Source: Vaginella massiliensis
GTDB lineage: Bacteria > Bacteroidota > Bacteroidia > Flavobacteriales > Weeksellaceae
Reading direction: 5' to 3'
DNA length: 64,000 bases
NCBI RefSeq assembly: GCF_900089075.1
Contig: NZ_LT593746.1
Location: 245,571-309,570, forward strand
The translations under genes and the position numbers were made by a program. Positions 36,044 through 45,866 of this stretch are shown here, one piece after another. Below the pieces are notes generated by a model. That model was not told the origin of the DNA and did not search any database. It saw only the letters and a program-made list of their open reading frames with translations. Position 1 is the stretch's first letter. Every line of letters begins with the position of its first letter.

Positions 36044-36964
36044 TTGAAGGGAATTGTAACAAAATCTACTGGTAGTTGGTATCACCTTCGCACAGAAGAT
36101 GGCGCCGCTTACCAAGCCCGAATAAGAGGTAAATTCAGAATGGCAAACATCAAACACACCAATCCAGTTGCGGTTGGAGACGAGGTCGATTTCGAGATCG
36201 ACAAAGATGGAATTGCCGTGATTACCAATATTCACGATCGTAAGAATTACATCATCCGCAAATCGGTGAATTTGTCCAAAAAAACTCATATCATCGCGTC
36301 TAATATCGATGTTGCTTTCTTGGTTGTTACCCTGGCAAACCCCAAAACATCTTTTGGTTTTATCGATCGTTTTCTGATTACTGCCGAAGCCTACCATATT
36401 CCCGTGGTTATTTTATTCAACAAAATAGACGCTTATACGCCAGAAGATTTAGACGATTTGGCTTTATACAAACACATTTACAATTCGATAGGTTACGAAA
36501 GTTTGGATATTTCGGCCGAAACCGGTCTGAATCTGGATTTGGTAAAAGATTTAATGAAAGACAAAACCAGTCTAGTTTCTGGACATTCCGGAGTTGGAAA
36601 ATCGACCTTGATCAATGCTTTGCATCCAGGTTTGAACCTGAAAACGCATCAGGTATCAGATTTTAATAGTAAAGGACAACACACCACTACTTTTGCCCAA
36701 ATGTTCAAATGGCCTTTTGGCGGCTTTATCATCGATACGCCAGGCATCAAAGAGTTTGGTTTGGTACATTTCGACAAAGCAGAGCTTCAACATTATTTCC
36801 CAGAAATATTCGAACGCAGAAGCGAATGTAAATTCGACAATTGTCTACACCTCAACGAACCCAAATGTGCTGTACGCGATGCGGTAGAAGCCATGGAAAT
36901 TGCACCGTCGCGCTATGAAAATTATTTAACCTTTTTGGAAGAAGAAATATATAACGAAAAATAA
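36044..36964 (+). CDS. rsgA: ribosome small-subunit-dependent GTPase A
   Basis: Circularly permuted GTPase in 30S maturation. The 306 residues have an N-terminal OB fold (1-65), then FNKIDAY (G4), a P-loop GHSGVGKSTLIN (about 182-193) that follows G4, DTPGIKEFG (G3, about 231-239), and the zinc-binding C-terminal CKFDNCLHLNEPKCAV (about 265-280) with a Cys-Cys-His-Cys set. The start is TTG at 36044, right after the DAHP synthase stop. Confidence 0.95.
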   Translation: MKGIVTKSTGSWYHLRTEDGAAYQARIRGKFRMANIKHTNPVAVGDEVDFEIDKDGIAVITNIHDRKNYIIRKSVNLSKKTHIIASNIDVAFLVVTLANPKTSFGFIDRFLITAEAYHIPVVILFNKIDAYTPEDLDDLALYKHIYNSIGYESLDISAETGLNLDLVKDLMKDKTSLVSGHSGVGKSTLINALHPGLNLKTHQVSDFNSKGQHTTTFAQMFKWPFGGFIIDTPGIKEFGLVHFDKAELQHYFPEIFERRSECKFDNCLHLNEPKCAVRDAVEAMEIAPSRYENYLTFLEEEIYNEK

Positions 36965-36966
36965 AG

Positions 36967-37419
36967 ATGCGAGCGATAATACAACGGGTAAGTCACGCTT
37001 CGGTAAAGGTAGACGGAAAAATCACTGGTGAAATACAAAACGGATTGTTGGTTTTGGTCGGATTTGAACCAGAAGACACACAGGTCGACTACGATTGGAT
37101 AGCCAAAAAAATTCTGCAATTACGAATCTTCAATGATGAAGACGGTGTTATGAACCTCAACTTGGATCAGGTCGATGGTAATTTACTGGTCGTGAGCCAA
37201 TTTACGCTTCATGCTTCTACGAAAAAAGGCAATCGCCCTTCGTATATTTTAGCATCAAAACCCGATTTGGCAAAGGCGCAATACGAGGATTTTTTAGACC
37301 GTATTCAAAGCGATTTTCATAAACCTATTCAAACCGGAATTTTTGGAGCAGATATGAAGGTCGAGCTGTTGAACGACGGACCGGTAACCATTCTGTTAGA
37401 TTCGAAACTGAAATTCTAA
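36967..37419 (+). CDS. dtd: D-aminoacyl-tRNA deacylase
   Basis: Removes D-amino acids and wrongly loaded glycine from tRNA. The 150 residues start MRAIIQRVSHASVKVDG, with SQFTLHASTKKGNRPSY (about 77-93) forming the active-site wall and NDGPVTILLDS (about 137-147) carrying the conserved cis-GP motif. The normal length is kept. It is two bases after rsgA. Confidence 0.96.
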   Translation: MRAIIQRVSHASVKVDGKITGEIQNGLLVLVGFEPEDTQVDYDWIAKKILQLRIFNDEDGVMNLNLDQVDGNLLVVSQFTLHASTKKGNRPSYILASKPDLAKAQYEDFLDRIQSDFHKPIQTGIFGADMKVELLNDGPVTILLDSKLKF

Positions 37420-37548
37420 TCTGTTTTCGACCAATTTCTTTGCGAAGCATTCTACCATTACAACACTTCGTTTAGATGATACAATATTCTCGTAAAGTGG
37501 GGTTTTGATCCAGTTTTTTATTTTTAACTTTAAACCAAAAAAATTGAC

Positions 37549-37878
37549 ATGAGTTTGAAACAAGCCCAACAAGATGTAGACAATTGGATAAAAGAACATG
37601 GCGTTCGTTATTTCAACGAGTTGACCAACATGGCGCAATTGACCGAGGAAGTAGGCGAAGTTGCTCGTATTATTGCCCGTCGTTACGGTGAACAATCTGA
37701 AAAAGAATCTGACAAAAATAAAGACCTTGGCGAAGAGTTGGCAGACGTCATTTTCGTTGCCCTTTGCCTGGCAAATCAGACAGGCGTAGACCTTGAGTCG
37801 GCGTTTTATAAAAAATTGGAAATAAAAACCAAACGAGATCACGATCGCCATCAAAACAACGACAAGTTGAAATCATGA
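37549..37878 (+). CDS. MazG-like nucleotide pyrophosphohydrolase
   Basis: A 109-residue single-domain all-alpha NTP pyrophosphohydrolase. The metal-binding pattern EEVGEVARII (about 28-37) and EELADVIFVALCLAN (about 62-76) gives the EExxE...ExxxD arrangement of MazG/iMazG proteins. It probably clears aberrant nucleotides. Its last four bases (ATGA) overlap the aroA start. Confidence 0.85.
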   Translation: MSLKQAQQDVDNWIKEHGVRYFNELTNMAQLTEEVGEVARIIARRYGEQSEKESDKNKDLGEELADVIFVALCLANQTGVDLESAFYKKLEIKTKRDHDRHQNNDKLKS

Positions 37879-39101
37879 TACAGCTTAGCAGCAGCGGATT
37901 GCCCGTACGAGGCTCGATACAAATCACAGGATCCAAAAGCGAGTCGAATCGCTTATTGTTACTCAATCAATTGTATCAAAACACCCTGAATATCGAGAAT
38001 CTATCGAACGCTGAAGACACGCAATTGATGCAAAAAGCTTTAGTAACAAGCGACAGTCTTATCGATATTCATCATGCGGGGACTGCCATGCGATTTCTCA
38101 CGGCATATTTTGCTATACAAGAAAACAAAACGGTTACCCTTACAGGCTCTGATCGCATGAAACAACGCCCAATACAAGTTTTGGTCGAAGCATTACGAGC
38201 CTTAGGAGCTGATATTTCGTATTTAGAAAAAGAAGGATTTCCGCCTTTGAGAATTTCGGGTAAAAAACTTCAGCAATTCTCCATTGTAATTCCGGCCGAT
38301 GTGAGTTCGCAATATATTACGGCGCTCATGCTCATCGGCACGCAACTAGAGCAAGGTTTAACCATCGAATTGCAAGGCAAAATCATCTCGAAACCTTACC
38401 TCTTGATGAGCATAAAACTGATGAACAAACTTGGAATTGATGCGAATATACAAAACAACACCATCAGCATTAAACCTAAAAAAAATATCGAAAGCCGAAC
38501 CATACAAGTCGAGTCAGATTGGAGTTCGGCATCATATTATTATAGCATCGTGGCGTTGAGTTTGAAAAGCGAAATTCAAATTTCGACCTATTATGCAGCT
38601 TCGCTTCAGGGCGATTCGGCTTTGCAAGCGTTGTATCGAAAACATTTTGGCGTAGATTCAACATTCGATAACGGCATATTACATTTAAAAAACAATCCAA
38701 ATTTCGAATTATCAGAATACGTAGAATTGGATATGAATCACACGCCTGATATTGCCCAAACAATTGCTGTGACTTGCGTGGGAAAACAGTTGAAATGCCA
38801 TCTCACTGGTTTGGAAACGTTAAAAATAAAAGAAACAGATCGTTTACAGGCTCTAAAAAACGAATTGGAAAAACTTGGAGCGATTGTACACATTACGGCA
38901 GATTCGCTCCGAATTACAGGATATCGAGAGAAGTTTGATGAAATTCCAACATTCGAAACTTACAACGATCATCGTATGGCAATGTGTGTAGCACCTTTGG
39001 CTGTCTTACATCCTATCGCCATCGAGCATCCGGAAGTGGTCGAAAAATCTTATCCCGATTTTTGGCGAGATTTGATGACTTTAGGGTTTCAACTGCATTA
39101 A
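37875..39101 (+). CDS. aroA: 3-phosphoshikimate 1-carboxyvinyltransferase (EPSP synthase)
   Basis: Joins shikimate-3-phosphate and phosphoenolpyruvate. The 408 residues begin with the substrate-binding ITGSKSESNRLLLL (16-29). The usual N/D-AGTAMRF motif is seen as HHAGTAMRFLTAYF (about 65-78), then DVSSQYITALMLIG (about 143-156), MNHTPDIAQT (about 285-294), KIKETDRLQALKNELEKLGA (about 316-335) and YNDHRMAM (about 361-368). It is slightly shorter than enterobacterial AroA (427). It ends a run that began with DAHP synthase. Confidence 0.95.
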   Translation: MIQLSSSGLPVRGSIQITGSKSESNRLLLLNQLYQNTLNIENLSNAEDTQLMQKALVTSDSLIDIHHAGTAMRFLTAYFAIQENKTVTLTGSDRMKQRPIQVLVEALRALGADISYLEKEGFPPLRISGKKLQQFSIVIPADVSSQYITALMLIGTQLEQGLTIELQGKIISKPYLLMSIKLMNKLGIDANIQNNTISIKPKKNIESRTIQVESDWSSASYYYSIVALSLKSEIQISTYYAASLQGDSALQALYRKHFGVDSTFDNGILHLKNNPNFELSEYVELDMNHTPDIAQTIAVTCVGKQLKCHLTGLETLKIKETDRLQALKNELEKLGAIVHITADSLRITGYREKFDEIPTFETYNDHRMAMCVAPLAVLHPIAIEHPEVVEKSYPDFWRDLMTLGFQLH

Positions 39102-39148
39102 AAAAATATCAAACCAATGCGCCTCTTTCCTAGAAACAACTTGGGGTA

Positions 39149-40981
39149 TTAGGCAAAATTTTGCATGTTTACCAAATTCGAATAGACTCCTTTTTTTTCT
39201 AATAAACTCTGGTGCGTGCCTTGTTCAATGATCTTACCATCGTCCATCACCACAATTTTATCGGCGTTTTGTATAGTCGATAATCGATGAGCAATGACCA
39301 ACGAAGTTCTGTTTTGCATCATGTTGTTGAGTGCGTTTTGCACCAATTTTTCTGACTTGGTATCCAACGCCGAAGTTGCCTCGTCTAACACCATGATCGG
39401 CGGATTTTTATAGACCGCTCTGGCAATAGACAAGCGTTGCTTTTGCCCTCCTGAAAGTTTATTGCCTCCTTCGCCAACCGATTCGTTGTACTGTTGAGGC
39501 AAATTGACGATAAATTCTTCGGCATTTGCAATACGAGCAGCATTTTTTATTTGTTCAAAATCGGGCGTATCGTCTCCCAACGCAATATTATTCGCAACGC
39601 TATCATTGAACAAAATCGAATCTTGTGTGACGAGTCCGAACAACGCTCGATAAGAATGCAAAGTGATGTCTTTGATGTTGATGCCATCGATCAGAATTTC
39701 ACCAGAACTCACATCCCAAAAACGGGTGATGAGATTTGCTAAAGTAGATTTACCAGAACCCGATTGTCCGACCAAAGCAACCGTTTCACCCTTATTGATT
39801 GTCAGATTAAAATCCTTCACAACCAACTGATCTTGATAACCAAAATTTACATTTCTGAATTCTATTTGATGGTCAAAAGACTCCAAAACCTTGGCATTTG
39901 GTTGGTCTTTGATGGTAACATCAGAATCTAAAATATCGAAGATACGTTGAGCTGAAACTTCGCCTTTTTGTACATCGGATAAGGCTTTAGAAAATTTCTT
40001 TATCGGATCTAGTAAAGTATAAAAGGTTGCGATATAAAAAATAAATTCCGAACCAGATAAGCCCTTGCCTTCCAAACTCAGTTTCCCTCCAAAAAAGACA
40101 ATTAGACCAATGGTGATTGCGCCCAAAAATTCGCTCATAGGCGAAGCCAATGCTCGCTTTCGCATCACTTTCTGAAGGTAATTTCGATAGTTGTTGATCG
40201 AAAAAGAAAACCGATTTTTGATCTGATATTCGGCGTTGAATATTTTGATAATCTTGAGCGAACTCAAAGTTTCGTCTACAAAAGTAATGATATTCGACAG
40301 CTCTTCTTGGGCATTTCGAGCGGCGCGTTTCAAACTTTTCCCAACCAGCGAAATCAATGCGCCCATAATCGGGAAAACCAAAATCGCAAACCAAGTGAGC
40401 TCTGCACTTGTATAAAACAACACCCCAATAAAAATGATGATCATAACAGGTGAACGCACAATTTCTACAATGGCATTGAGGATATTGGCTTCGATTTCAT
40501 TCACATCATTCGATATTCTGGTAACCATATCTCCTTTTCGTTTTTCGGTAAAAAAAGAAACCGGCAATTCGATAATCTTGTTGTGCAAGTGCTCTCGCAA
40601 ATCTCGGGTAACCCCTGAACGGAAGTCGATCAAACAGTATTCTGACAAGTAACTGAAAAGATTTCGAAAAAGAAAACTTACAATGAAAACGACGCATGAA
40701 ACTGCCAACACATACAATTGTCCTTTGGTTTGGGTAAGTTCTTGCATCCAATATTTACTGTAATTCGTAAGGTAATCTACGATGCCCAACAATTCGCCCG
40801 AAAACTCGGGTTTGGTCACGATGGTTTGTTCGTCTTCGTTGAACAAAACCCGGAGTATTGGCATCATGAATGCCAAGGCAATCACATTGAAAATCGCATA
40901 GAGCAGGTTGAAAACGATGGCGGTAACAAACGATGAACGGTATGGTTTGGCGTATGATAAAGCCCTTTTGTACAAACTCAT
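39149..40981 (-). CDS. ABC exporter, MsbA-like half-transporter
   Basis: A 610-residue type I exporter with a fused transmembrane domain (about 1-320, six helices) and ATPase domain (about 360-610). Walker A is GQSGSGKSTLAN, the signature is LSGGQKQRLSIARA and Walker B is IMVLDEATSALD. It resembles MsbA-type lipid flippases, though drug exporters look alike. The start chosen is the ATG at 40981 (MSLYKRALSYAKPYR); a TTG at 41002 would add seven residues. It stands convergent to aroA. Confidence 0.85.
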   Translation of the reverse strand: MSLYKRALSYAKPYRSSFVTAIVFNLLYAIFNVIALAFMMPILRVLFNEDEQTIVTKPEFSGELLGIVDYLTNYSKYWMQELTQTKGQLYVLAVSCVVFIVSFLFRNLFSYLSEYCLIDFRSGVTRDLREHLHNKIIELPVSFFTEKRKGDMVTRISNDVNEIEANILNAIVEIVRSPVMIIIFIGVLFYTSAELTWFAILVFPIMGALISLVGKSLKRAARNAQEELSNIITFVDETLSSLKIIKIFNAEYQIKNRFSFSINNYRNYLQKVMRKRALASPMSEFLGAITIGLIVFFGGKLSLEGKGLSGSEFIFYIATFYTLLDPIKKFSKALSDVQKGEVSAQRIFDILDSDVTIKDQPNAKVLESFDHQIEFRNVNFGYQDQLVVKDFNLTINKGETVALVGQSGSGKSTLANLITRFWDVSSGEILIDGINIKDITLHSYRALFGLVTQDSILFNDSVANNIALGDDTPDFEQIKNAARIANAEEFIVNLPQQYNESVGEGGNKLSGGQKQRLSIARAVYKNPPIMVLDEATSALDTKSEKLVQNALNNMMQNRTSLVIAHRLSTIQNADKIVVMDDGKIIEQGTHQSLLEKKGVYSNLVNMQNFA

Positions 40982-41071
40982 TGATTGGATATAATGGGGC
41001 AAATTTAGCTAAAAAAATGACCCAAAGCACGAAGACTTCAGGTCACGATTTGTTTTTTGATACAGAAGCGG

Positions 41072-41503
41072 TTACTTCACTCTTTCCCAAGTTTGGGTAC
41101 GCCCTACAAGCGAGATTCCGATGTAACCTCTTACATCTAGCTTGTTTTTATCTTTGCTATTGAGCGACATTTTTGCTTTGTATTCTTTTCCACTGTTCGG
41201 ATCCAATATCGTTCCGCCAGACCACTCGTTACCGTCTTTTTTCAGGTTGTTGAGGATTTGCATTCCCACGATTGGTTTGTTTTTCAAATCTCCTTTACAA
41301 TCGGTGCATTTTGCGTTTTCTTTTCCAACTGTCAGAATTTTGATAACTTTACCGTACAATTTTCCGTTTTTCTCGAATATCTCAACATGTGATTTGGCTT
41401 TTCCTGTTTCGTCATCTATCGTTTTCCAAACACCTACGGGAGATTGCGCGTAAATCGCACCGGAAATCATTAGAAACAAACTGATGAATAAAGTCTTAAC
41501 CAT
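41072..41503 (-). CDS. DUF2147 family secreted protein
   Basis: A 143-residue protein with a signal peptide (1-19, ending YAQ). The domain begins SPVGVWKTIDDETGKAKSHVEI (20-41, given as landmark) and contains CTDCKGDLKNKPIVG (about 66-80) and GGTILDPNSGKEYKAKM (about 95-111), which are hallmarks of DUF2147 (lipocalin-like). The function is unknown. The CxxC pair may form a disulfide or bind a metal. Confidence 0.85.
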   Translation of the reverse strand: MVKTLFISLFLMISGAIYAQSPVGVWKTIDDETGKAKSHVEIFEKNGKLYGKVIKILTVGKENAKCTDCKGDLKNKPIVGMQILNNLKKDGNEWSGGTILDPNSGKEYKAKMSLNSKDKNKLDVRGYIGISLVGRTQTWERVK

Positions 41504-41893
41504 AATTTTAAATTTAAATAAAAACTAATTTACAATAAATTTTTTGTTTATAAAACAGTCTGTGTAACATTTTTCAATACTTGTGCCAATTTCTATAACA
41601 ATTGACAACGAAATGATTTTTTTGGATGAAAAATGTTTTAAAAATAAATAAACAATTTAGGTTCTCGATTATCGCTTTTTCATCGCAACTTTAGGGGCGT
41701 AAAATGAATTTTTAGGAACAATTAAATAAAGCCGAACCTCAATCCATGACATTTTGACTTGACTCAAACCCTTAGTATTAAAGATATTATAAAACTAAAA
41801 AAAAAATAAAAATTAGACCGTGACATTTTGTCGTGATTCAATATTTGGAATTGGTTTTGCTTTTAATCCATCAAACAAAAAAAACAAATCAAC
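41504..41893. other. 390-base regulatory spacer before clpB
   Basis: AT-rich spacer between divergent DUF2147 and clpB genes, without a gene of its own. The only clear structure is the TGACATTTTG repeat pair described separately. Confidence 0.5.
41747..41842 (+). promoter_or_regulatory. paired TGACATTTTG repeat upstream of clpB
   Basis: Two direct copies, at 41747-41768 and 41821-41842, share TGACATTTTG followed by a C-TGA-TCAA pattern (about 18 of 22 bases agree), 74 bases apart. The second contains the perfect inverted repeat GACA-TTT-TGTC. Their place, 53 and 126 bases before the clpB start, suggests operators for heat-shock control. The regulator is unknown. Confidence 0.45.
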
Positions 41894-44500
41894 ATGGATT
41901 TCAATCAATTTACTATAAAATCGCGAGAAGCCATACAGCAAGCCCAACAACTTGCTGCTAGGCATCACAACCAAGCCATAGAACCTGCTCACCTATTGAG
42001 CGGAATTTTGGAAGTTGATGAAAATGTAATTTCGTACATCATCGAAAAACAAAACGGAAATATGGCTTACATCAAAGAGCAACTCGAAAACGAGATCAAA
42101 AAATTTCCGAGAGTAGAAGGTGTACAAGGTAATCATTTATCCAATCAGGCAAATCAGATCCTGATCAACGCTCAAAAAATGGCAAAAGAAATGCAAGATG
42201 ACTTCATCAGCATCGAACATATTTTCTTCGCTATTTTGGAAGATACATCAACAACAAGCCAAATTTTAAAAAACCAAGGATTAACATTAACTAACAGTAA
42301 AAAAATCGCATTAGAATTGAGAAAAGGAGAACGCATCACATCAGAAAACGCAGAGAGTACTTACAATTCGCTCAGCAAATACGCAAAAAATTTAACCGAA
42401 TTGGCGAGAGAAGGGAAACTGGACCCTGTCATTGGTCGAGACGAAGAGATACGCCGAGTGTTGCAAATCTTGTCGCGTAGAACCAAAAACAACCCCATCC
42501 TCATTGGTGAGCCAGGTGTTGGTAAAACGGCAATTGCAGAAGGTATTGCCCACCGAATCATCAGTGGCGATGTGCCAGAAAACCTGCTAGACAAATTGAT
42601 TTTTTCGCTCGACATGGGAGCCTTGGTTGCTGGAGCCAAATACAAAGGCGAATTTGAAGAACGCTTGAAAGCCGTAGTGAAAGAAGTTACCTCATCTGAC
42701 GGCGAAATCATTTTGTTCATCGACGAGATTCACACCCTTGTTGGCGCTGGCGGAGGTGAAGGCGCTATGGACGCCGCAAACATCTTGAAACCTGCTTTGG
42801 CAAGAGGCGAGCTACGCGCAATTGGTGCAACAACACTCAACGAATATCAGAAATATTTCGAGAAAGACAAAGCGTTGGAACGTCGTTTCCAGATTGTCAT
42901 GGTAAACGAACCAGACGAAGAATCGGCAATCTCCATCTTGCGCGGCATCAAAGATAAATACGAACAACATCACAAAATAGGAATCAAAGACGAGGCTATA
43001 ATTGCAGCCGTAAAGCTTTCTAACCGTTACATTACCGATCGATTCTTACCAGATAAAGCCATCGATTTGATGGACGAAGCCGCTTCTAAACTTAGAATGG
43101 AAATGAATTCGAAACCAGAAGAATTAGACAAACTCGATCGTAAAATTGTACAATTGGAAATCGAAATCGAAGCCATAAAAAGAGAAGATGACGAAAAGAA
43201 ACTGAACCTGCTGAAAGAGGAATTGTCTAACCTACAAGAAGAACGCAACCAGCTGAATGCCAAATGGCAAGACGAAAAAGATAAAGCCGACGAAGTACAG
43301 GATTTGAGAAAATCGATAGAAAACATCAAATTCGAAATCGAACGAGCAAAACGTGAATACGATTACGCCAAAGCATCTAAACTAGAATTCGAAGACTTGG
43401 TGAATGCAAAAAATGCCTTGACCCAAGCAGAAGCCAAACTAGAAGAAAACCAACACAACAAATTGGTAAAAGAGTTTGTAGATGCAGACGATATTGCCGA
43501 AGTGGTGTCGAGATGGACTGGCGTTCCTGCACAAAAAATGATGCAATCTGAACGAGAAAAATTATTGAACCTCGAAGAAGAATTGCACCAACGAGTTCTA
43601 GGGCAAGAAGAAGCCATTACCGCTGTTGCAGACGCAATACGACGCTCTCGCGCAGGCTTGAGCGACGAAGGCAAACCAATAGGTTCGTTCTTGTTCTTGG
43701 GTTCTACTGGAGTTGGTAAAACAGAATTGGCAAAAGCATTGGCCGAATATTTGTTCGACGACGAAAACGCAATGACCCGCATCGACATGTCGGAATACCA
43801 AGAAAGACATTCAGTGTCGCGATTAGTCGGAGCGCCTCCGGGCTATGTAGGGTACGATGAAGGCGGACAATTGACCGAAGCCGTACGCAGAAGACCATAT
43901 TCGGTGATTTTGCTAGACGAGATCGAGAAAGCGCATCCAGACGTGTTCAATGTATTGCTACAAGTGCTGGATGACGGACGATTGACCGATAATAAAGGAC
44001 GATATGTAAACTTCAAAAATACGATCATCATCATGACCTCTAACTTTGGAGCGCACACCATTTTGGAGAAATTTGCCAACATCAACGAAGAAAACTTGCA
44101 AAGCGTTTACGACGAAACCAAACAAGAAGTTTTCGAAGAATTGAAGCAAAACTTCAGACCAGAATTCTTGAATCGTATCGATGAAATCATCCTCTTCAGA
44201 CCACTGAGCGAAAACCAAATCAACGGTATTGTCGGCTTGTACCTGAAAGATGTTGCCAAAAAATTGGCTCAACGAGACATTACCCTCGACATCACGCCAG
44301 AAGCAACAGCATATTTGGCACACAAAGGATACGATCCTCAGTTTGGTGCACGTCCACTGAAACGCGTAATACAACAAGACATTCTGAATGAATTATCGAA
44401 AGAAATTCTGAAAGGAAATATTCAAGATAATGATGCTGTATTGATCGATTATTTTGATGAAAAAGAAGGTGAAAATAAACTGGTTTTCAGAACGAAATAA
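41894..44500 (+). CDS. clpB: ATP-dependent disaggregase ClpB
   Basis: Hsp100 chaperone that pulls proteins out of aggregates together with DnaK. The 868 residues comprise the Clp N-domain (1-145), AAA1 with GEPGVGKTAIAEG (about 202-214), a long coiled-coil M-domain (about 400-530, rich in Glu, Lys and Leu), AAA2 with LGSTGVGKTELAKAL (about 604-618), and the sensor region FRPEFLNRIDEIILF. No IGF/IGL ClpP loop is seen, which agrees with ClpB over ClpA. It is alone between a repeat-bearing upstream region and a strong terminator. Confidence 0.97.
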   Translation: MDFNQFTIKSREAIQQAQQLAARHHNQAIEPAHLLSGILEVDENVISYIIEKQNGNMAYIKEQLENEIKKFPRVEGVQGNHLSNQANQILINAQKMAKEMQDDFISIEHIFFAILEDTSTTSQILKNQGLTLTNSKKIALELRKGERITSENAESTYNSLSKYAKNLTELAREGKLDPVIGRDEEIRRVLQILSRRTKNNPILIGEPGVGKTAIAEGIAHRIISGDVPENLLDKLIFSLDMGALVAGAKYKGEFEERLKAVVKEVTSSDGEIILFIDEIHTLVGAGGGEGAMDAANILKPALARGELRAIGATTLNEYQKYFEKDKALERRFQIVMVNEPDEESAISILRGIKDKYEQHHKIGIKDEAIIAAVKLSNRYITDRFLPDKAIDLMDEAASKLRMEMNSKPEELDKLDRKIVQLEIEIEAIKREDDEKKLNLLKEELSNLQEERNQLNAKWQDEKDKADEVQDLRKSIENIKFEIERAKREYDYAKASKLEFEDLVNAKNALTQAEAKLEENQHNKLVKEFVDADDIAEVVSRWTGVPAQKMMQSEREKLLNLEEELHQRVLGQEEAITAVADAIRRSRAGLSDEGKPIGSFLFLGSTGVGKTELAKALAEYLFDDENAMTRIDMSEYQERHSVSRLVGAPPGYVGYDEGGQLTEAVRRRPYSVILLDEIEKAHPDVFNVLLQVLDDGRLTDNKGRYVNFKNTIIIMTSNFGAHTILEKFANINEENLQSVYDETKQEVFEELKQNFRPEFLNRIDEIILFRPLSENQINGIVGLYLKDVAKKLAQRDITLDITPEATAYLAHKGYDPQFGARPLKRVIQQDILNELSKEILKGNIQDNDAVLIDYFDEKEGENKLVFRTK

Positions 44501-44533
44501 TGAGTTTTTTCATAGGTTTTATATTTAGTTGGT

Positions 44534-44563
44534 GCCTGTCGACTTTCGTCGACAGGCTTTTTT
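44534..44563. terminator. terminator between clpB and DUF445
   Basis: GCCTGTCGAC and GTCGACAGGC form a perfect 10-bp stem with a four-base loop, then T7. It is the strongest hairpin in the window. Confidence 0.9.
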
Positions 44564-45809
44564 ATGCATAAAAAAGTAATTGTGTAAGGGTATAAATCAG
44601 CAACCCGACCAAACCACCAACCAGCGTACCATTGACGCGAATGTATTGCAAATCTTTCCCCACTTCGAGCTCAAGTTTATTGCTCAAATCTCGACCAGAC
44701 CAATTGCCAACGGTATTGCTTATCAAGTTTTCGACTTCTCCCACATTGCGCAAAATCATCCGATAGATAAAAAGGCGAATCCATCCGTTGAGACGCAATT
44801 GCAACGATTCATTTTCAGCTAAATTCTGGGCTAAGTTTTGAATATTTTTTCGAACATAACGCCTCAAAGCCGAATCGTTTTGCTCAAAACCTTGTTGAAA
44901 ATTATCTTTCAATGCCAACCACAAATCCTTTGCATACCCGTCTACTCGATCTGGGGTGATAAATTCATCGCGCATGGTCGCCAATTTTTCTTGCCATTCT
45001 GCAGAAGTTTTGATTTTATCTGCCGTTTCGAGAATGATGTTTTCCAACTGCTCGCGTAGCTGATGTTTTTCGTCCTTTTCTACATCTTCTATAAAACTCA
45101 CCAAACCGTCTACCACGCCTTTCGAAATTTTTTTGCCCGCAAAAATGGAGATGATCGGATGCTTCTCATCCAATTTGTCTTTTATCAAAACATCACTTTT
45201 CAGCATGAATTCTTTCGCTTTCGGCAAAATCGCATTCAATAAATCGGTGTGTTTATTTTTTTCTACTAAATAACCGAGTCCTGAAGCCGCTAAATTCTGA
45301 AGATCGAATTGCTTGAGCACCTCTATTCCTTTAGAACTGATAAAGTTGACTACCTCGTCATCGTTCAGATCTCGAATGATTTTTTCTACAAATTTCATCG
45401 ATTCTTCTTCTAGCAATTCCTGATTCGCTGGTTTCGCCAACCAATTATTTGCGATGCTCACCACGTCCAACTTTTCGATATAGGGGCGAATGGTCTGAGC
45501 CGTCAAAAAATTATCTTTGACAAAAGATCCTAAGTTTTCGCCGATAGCGTTTTTGCTTTTCTCGATGAGGTTGGTATGCGGAATTTTCAGTCCCATTGGA
45601 TAGCGAAACAAGGCAGTTACCGCAAACCAATCGGCCAAGGCTCCTACCATGGCAGCTTCGGAAAAGGCTTCTACGTAGCCAATCCATTTTGCAGCGGAAG
45701 TTTGGCTCCAATAGACCATCAACACATAGACAACCGCCATCAAGATAAACAAGCCTGTGGCGAGGGCTTTGTGCTTTTTGAGTTGCGCTTTTTTTTCTGC
45801 TTCGGTCAT
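44562..45809 (-). CDS. DUF445 family membrane protein
   Basis: A 415-residue protein of the DUF445 family. It has two helices near the N-terminus (about 16-34 and 46-65, with EAAMVGALADWFAVTALFRYP, a clear family signature at about 50-70) and one at the very C-terminus (about 395-412). Between them lies a long helical, charged region. A structural role at the membrane has been suggested for the family, but the function is not known. It stands convergent to clpB. Confidence 0.85.
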   Translation of the reverse strand: MTEAEKKAQLKKHKALATGLFILMAVVYVLMVYWSQTSAAKWIGYVEAFSEAAMVGALADWFAVTALFRYPMGLKIPHTNLIEKSKNAIGENLGSFVKDNFLTAQTIRPYIEKLDVVSIANNWLAKPANQELLEEESMKFVEKIIRDLNDDEVVNFISSKGIEVLKQFDLQNLAASGLGYLVEKNKHTDLLNAILPKAKEFMLKSDVLIKDKLDEKHPIISIFAGKKISKGVVDGLVSFIEDVEKDEKHQLREQLENIILETADKIKTSAEWQEKLATMRDEFITPDRVDGYAKDLWLALKDNFQQGFEQNDSALRRYVRKNIQNLAQNLAENESLQLRLNGWIRLFIYRMILRNVGEVENLISNTVGNWSGRDLSNKLELEVGKDLQYIRVNGTLVGGLVGLLIYTLTQLLFYA

Positions 45810-45866
45810 ATCTCGTTTTTACAAAATTTTTCACAAATACTCAGCCATTTCTAGCTTTGCAAGGAA

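Noticed and set aside
41845..41860. TTGG-N8-TTGC, a sigma-54-like site before clpB
   Set aside because: The four outer and inner bases match, but the CACG part is absent, and sigma-54 control of clpB would be unusual. Chance in AT-rich DNA is likely.
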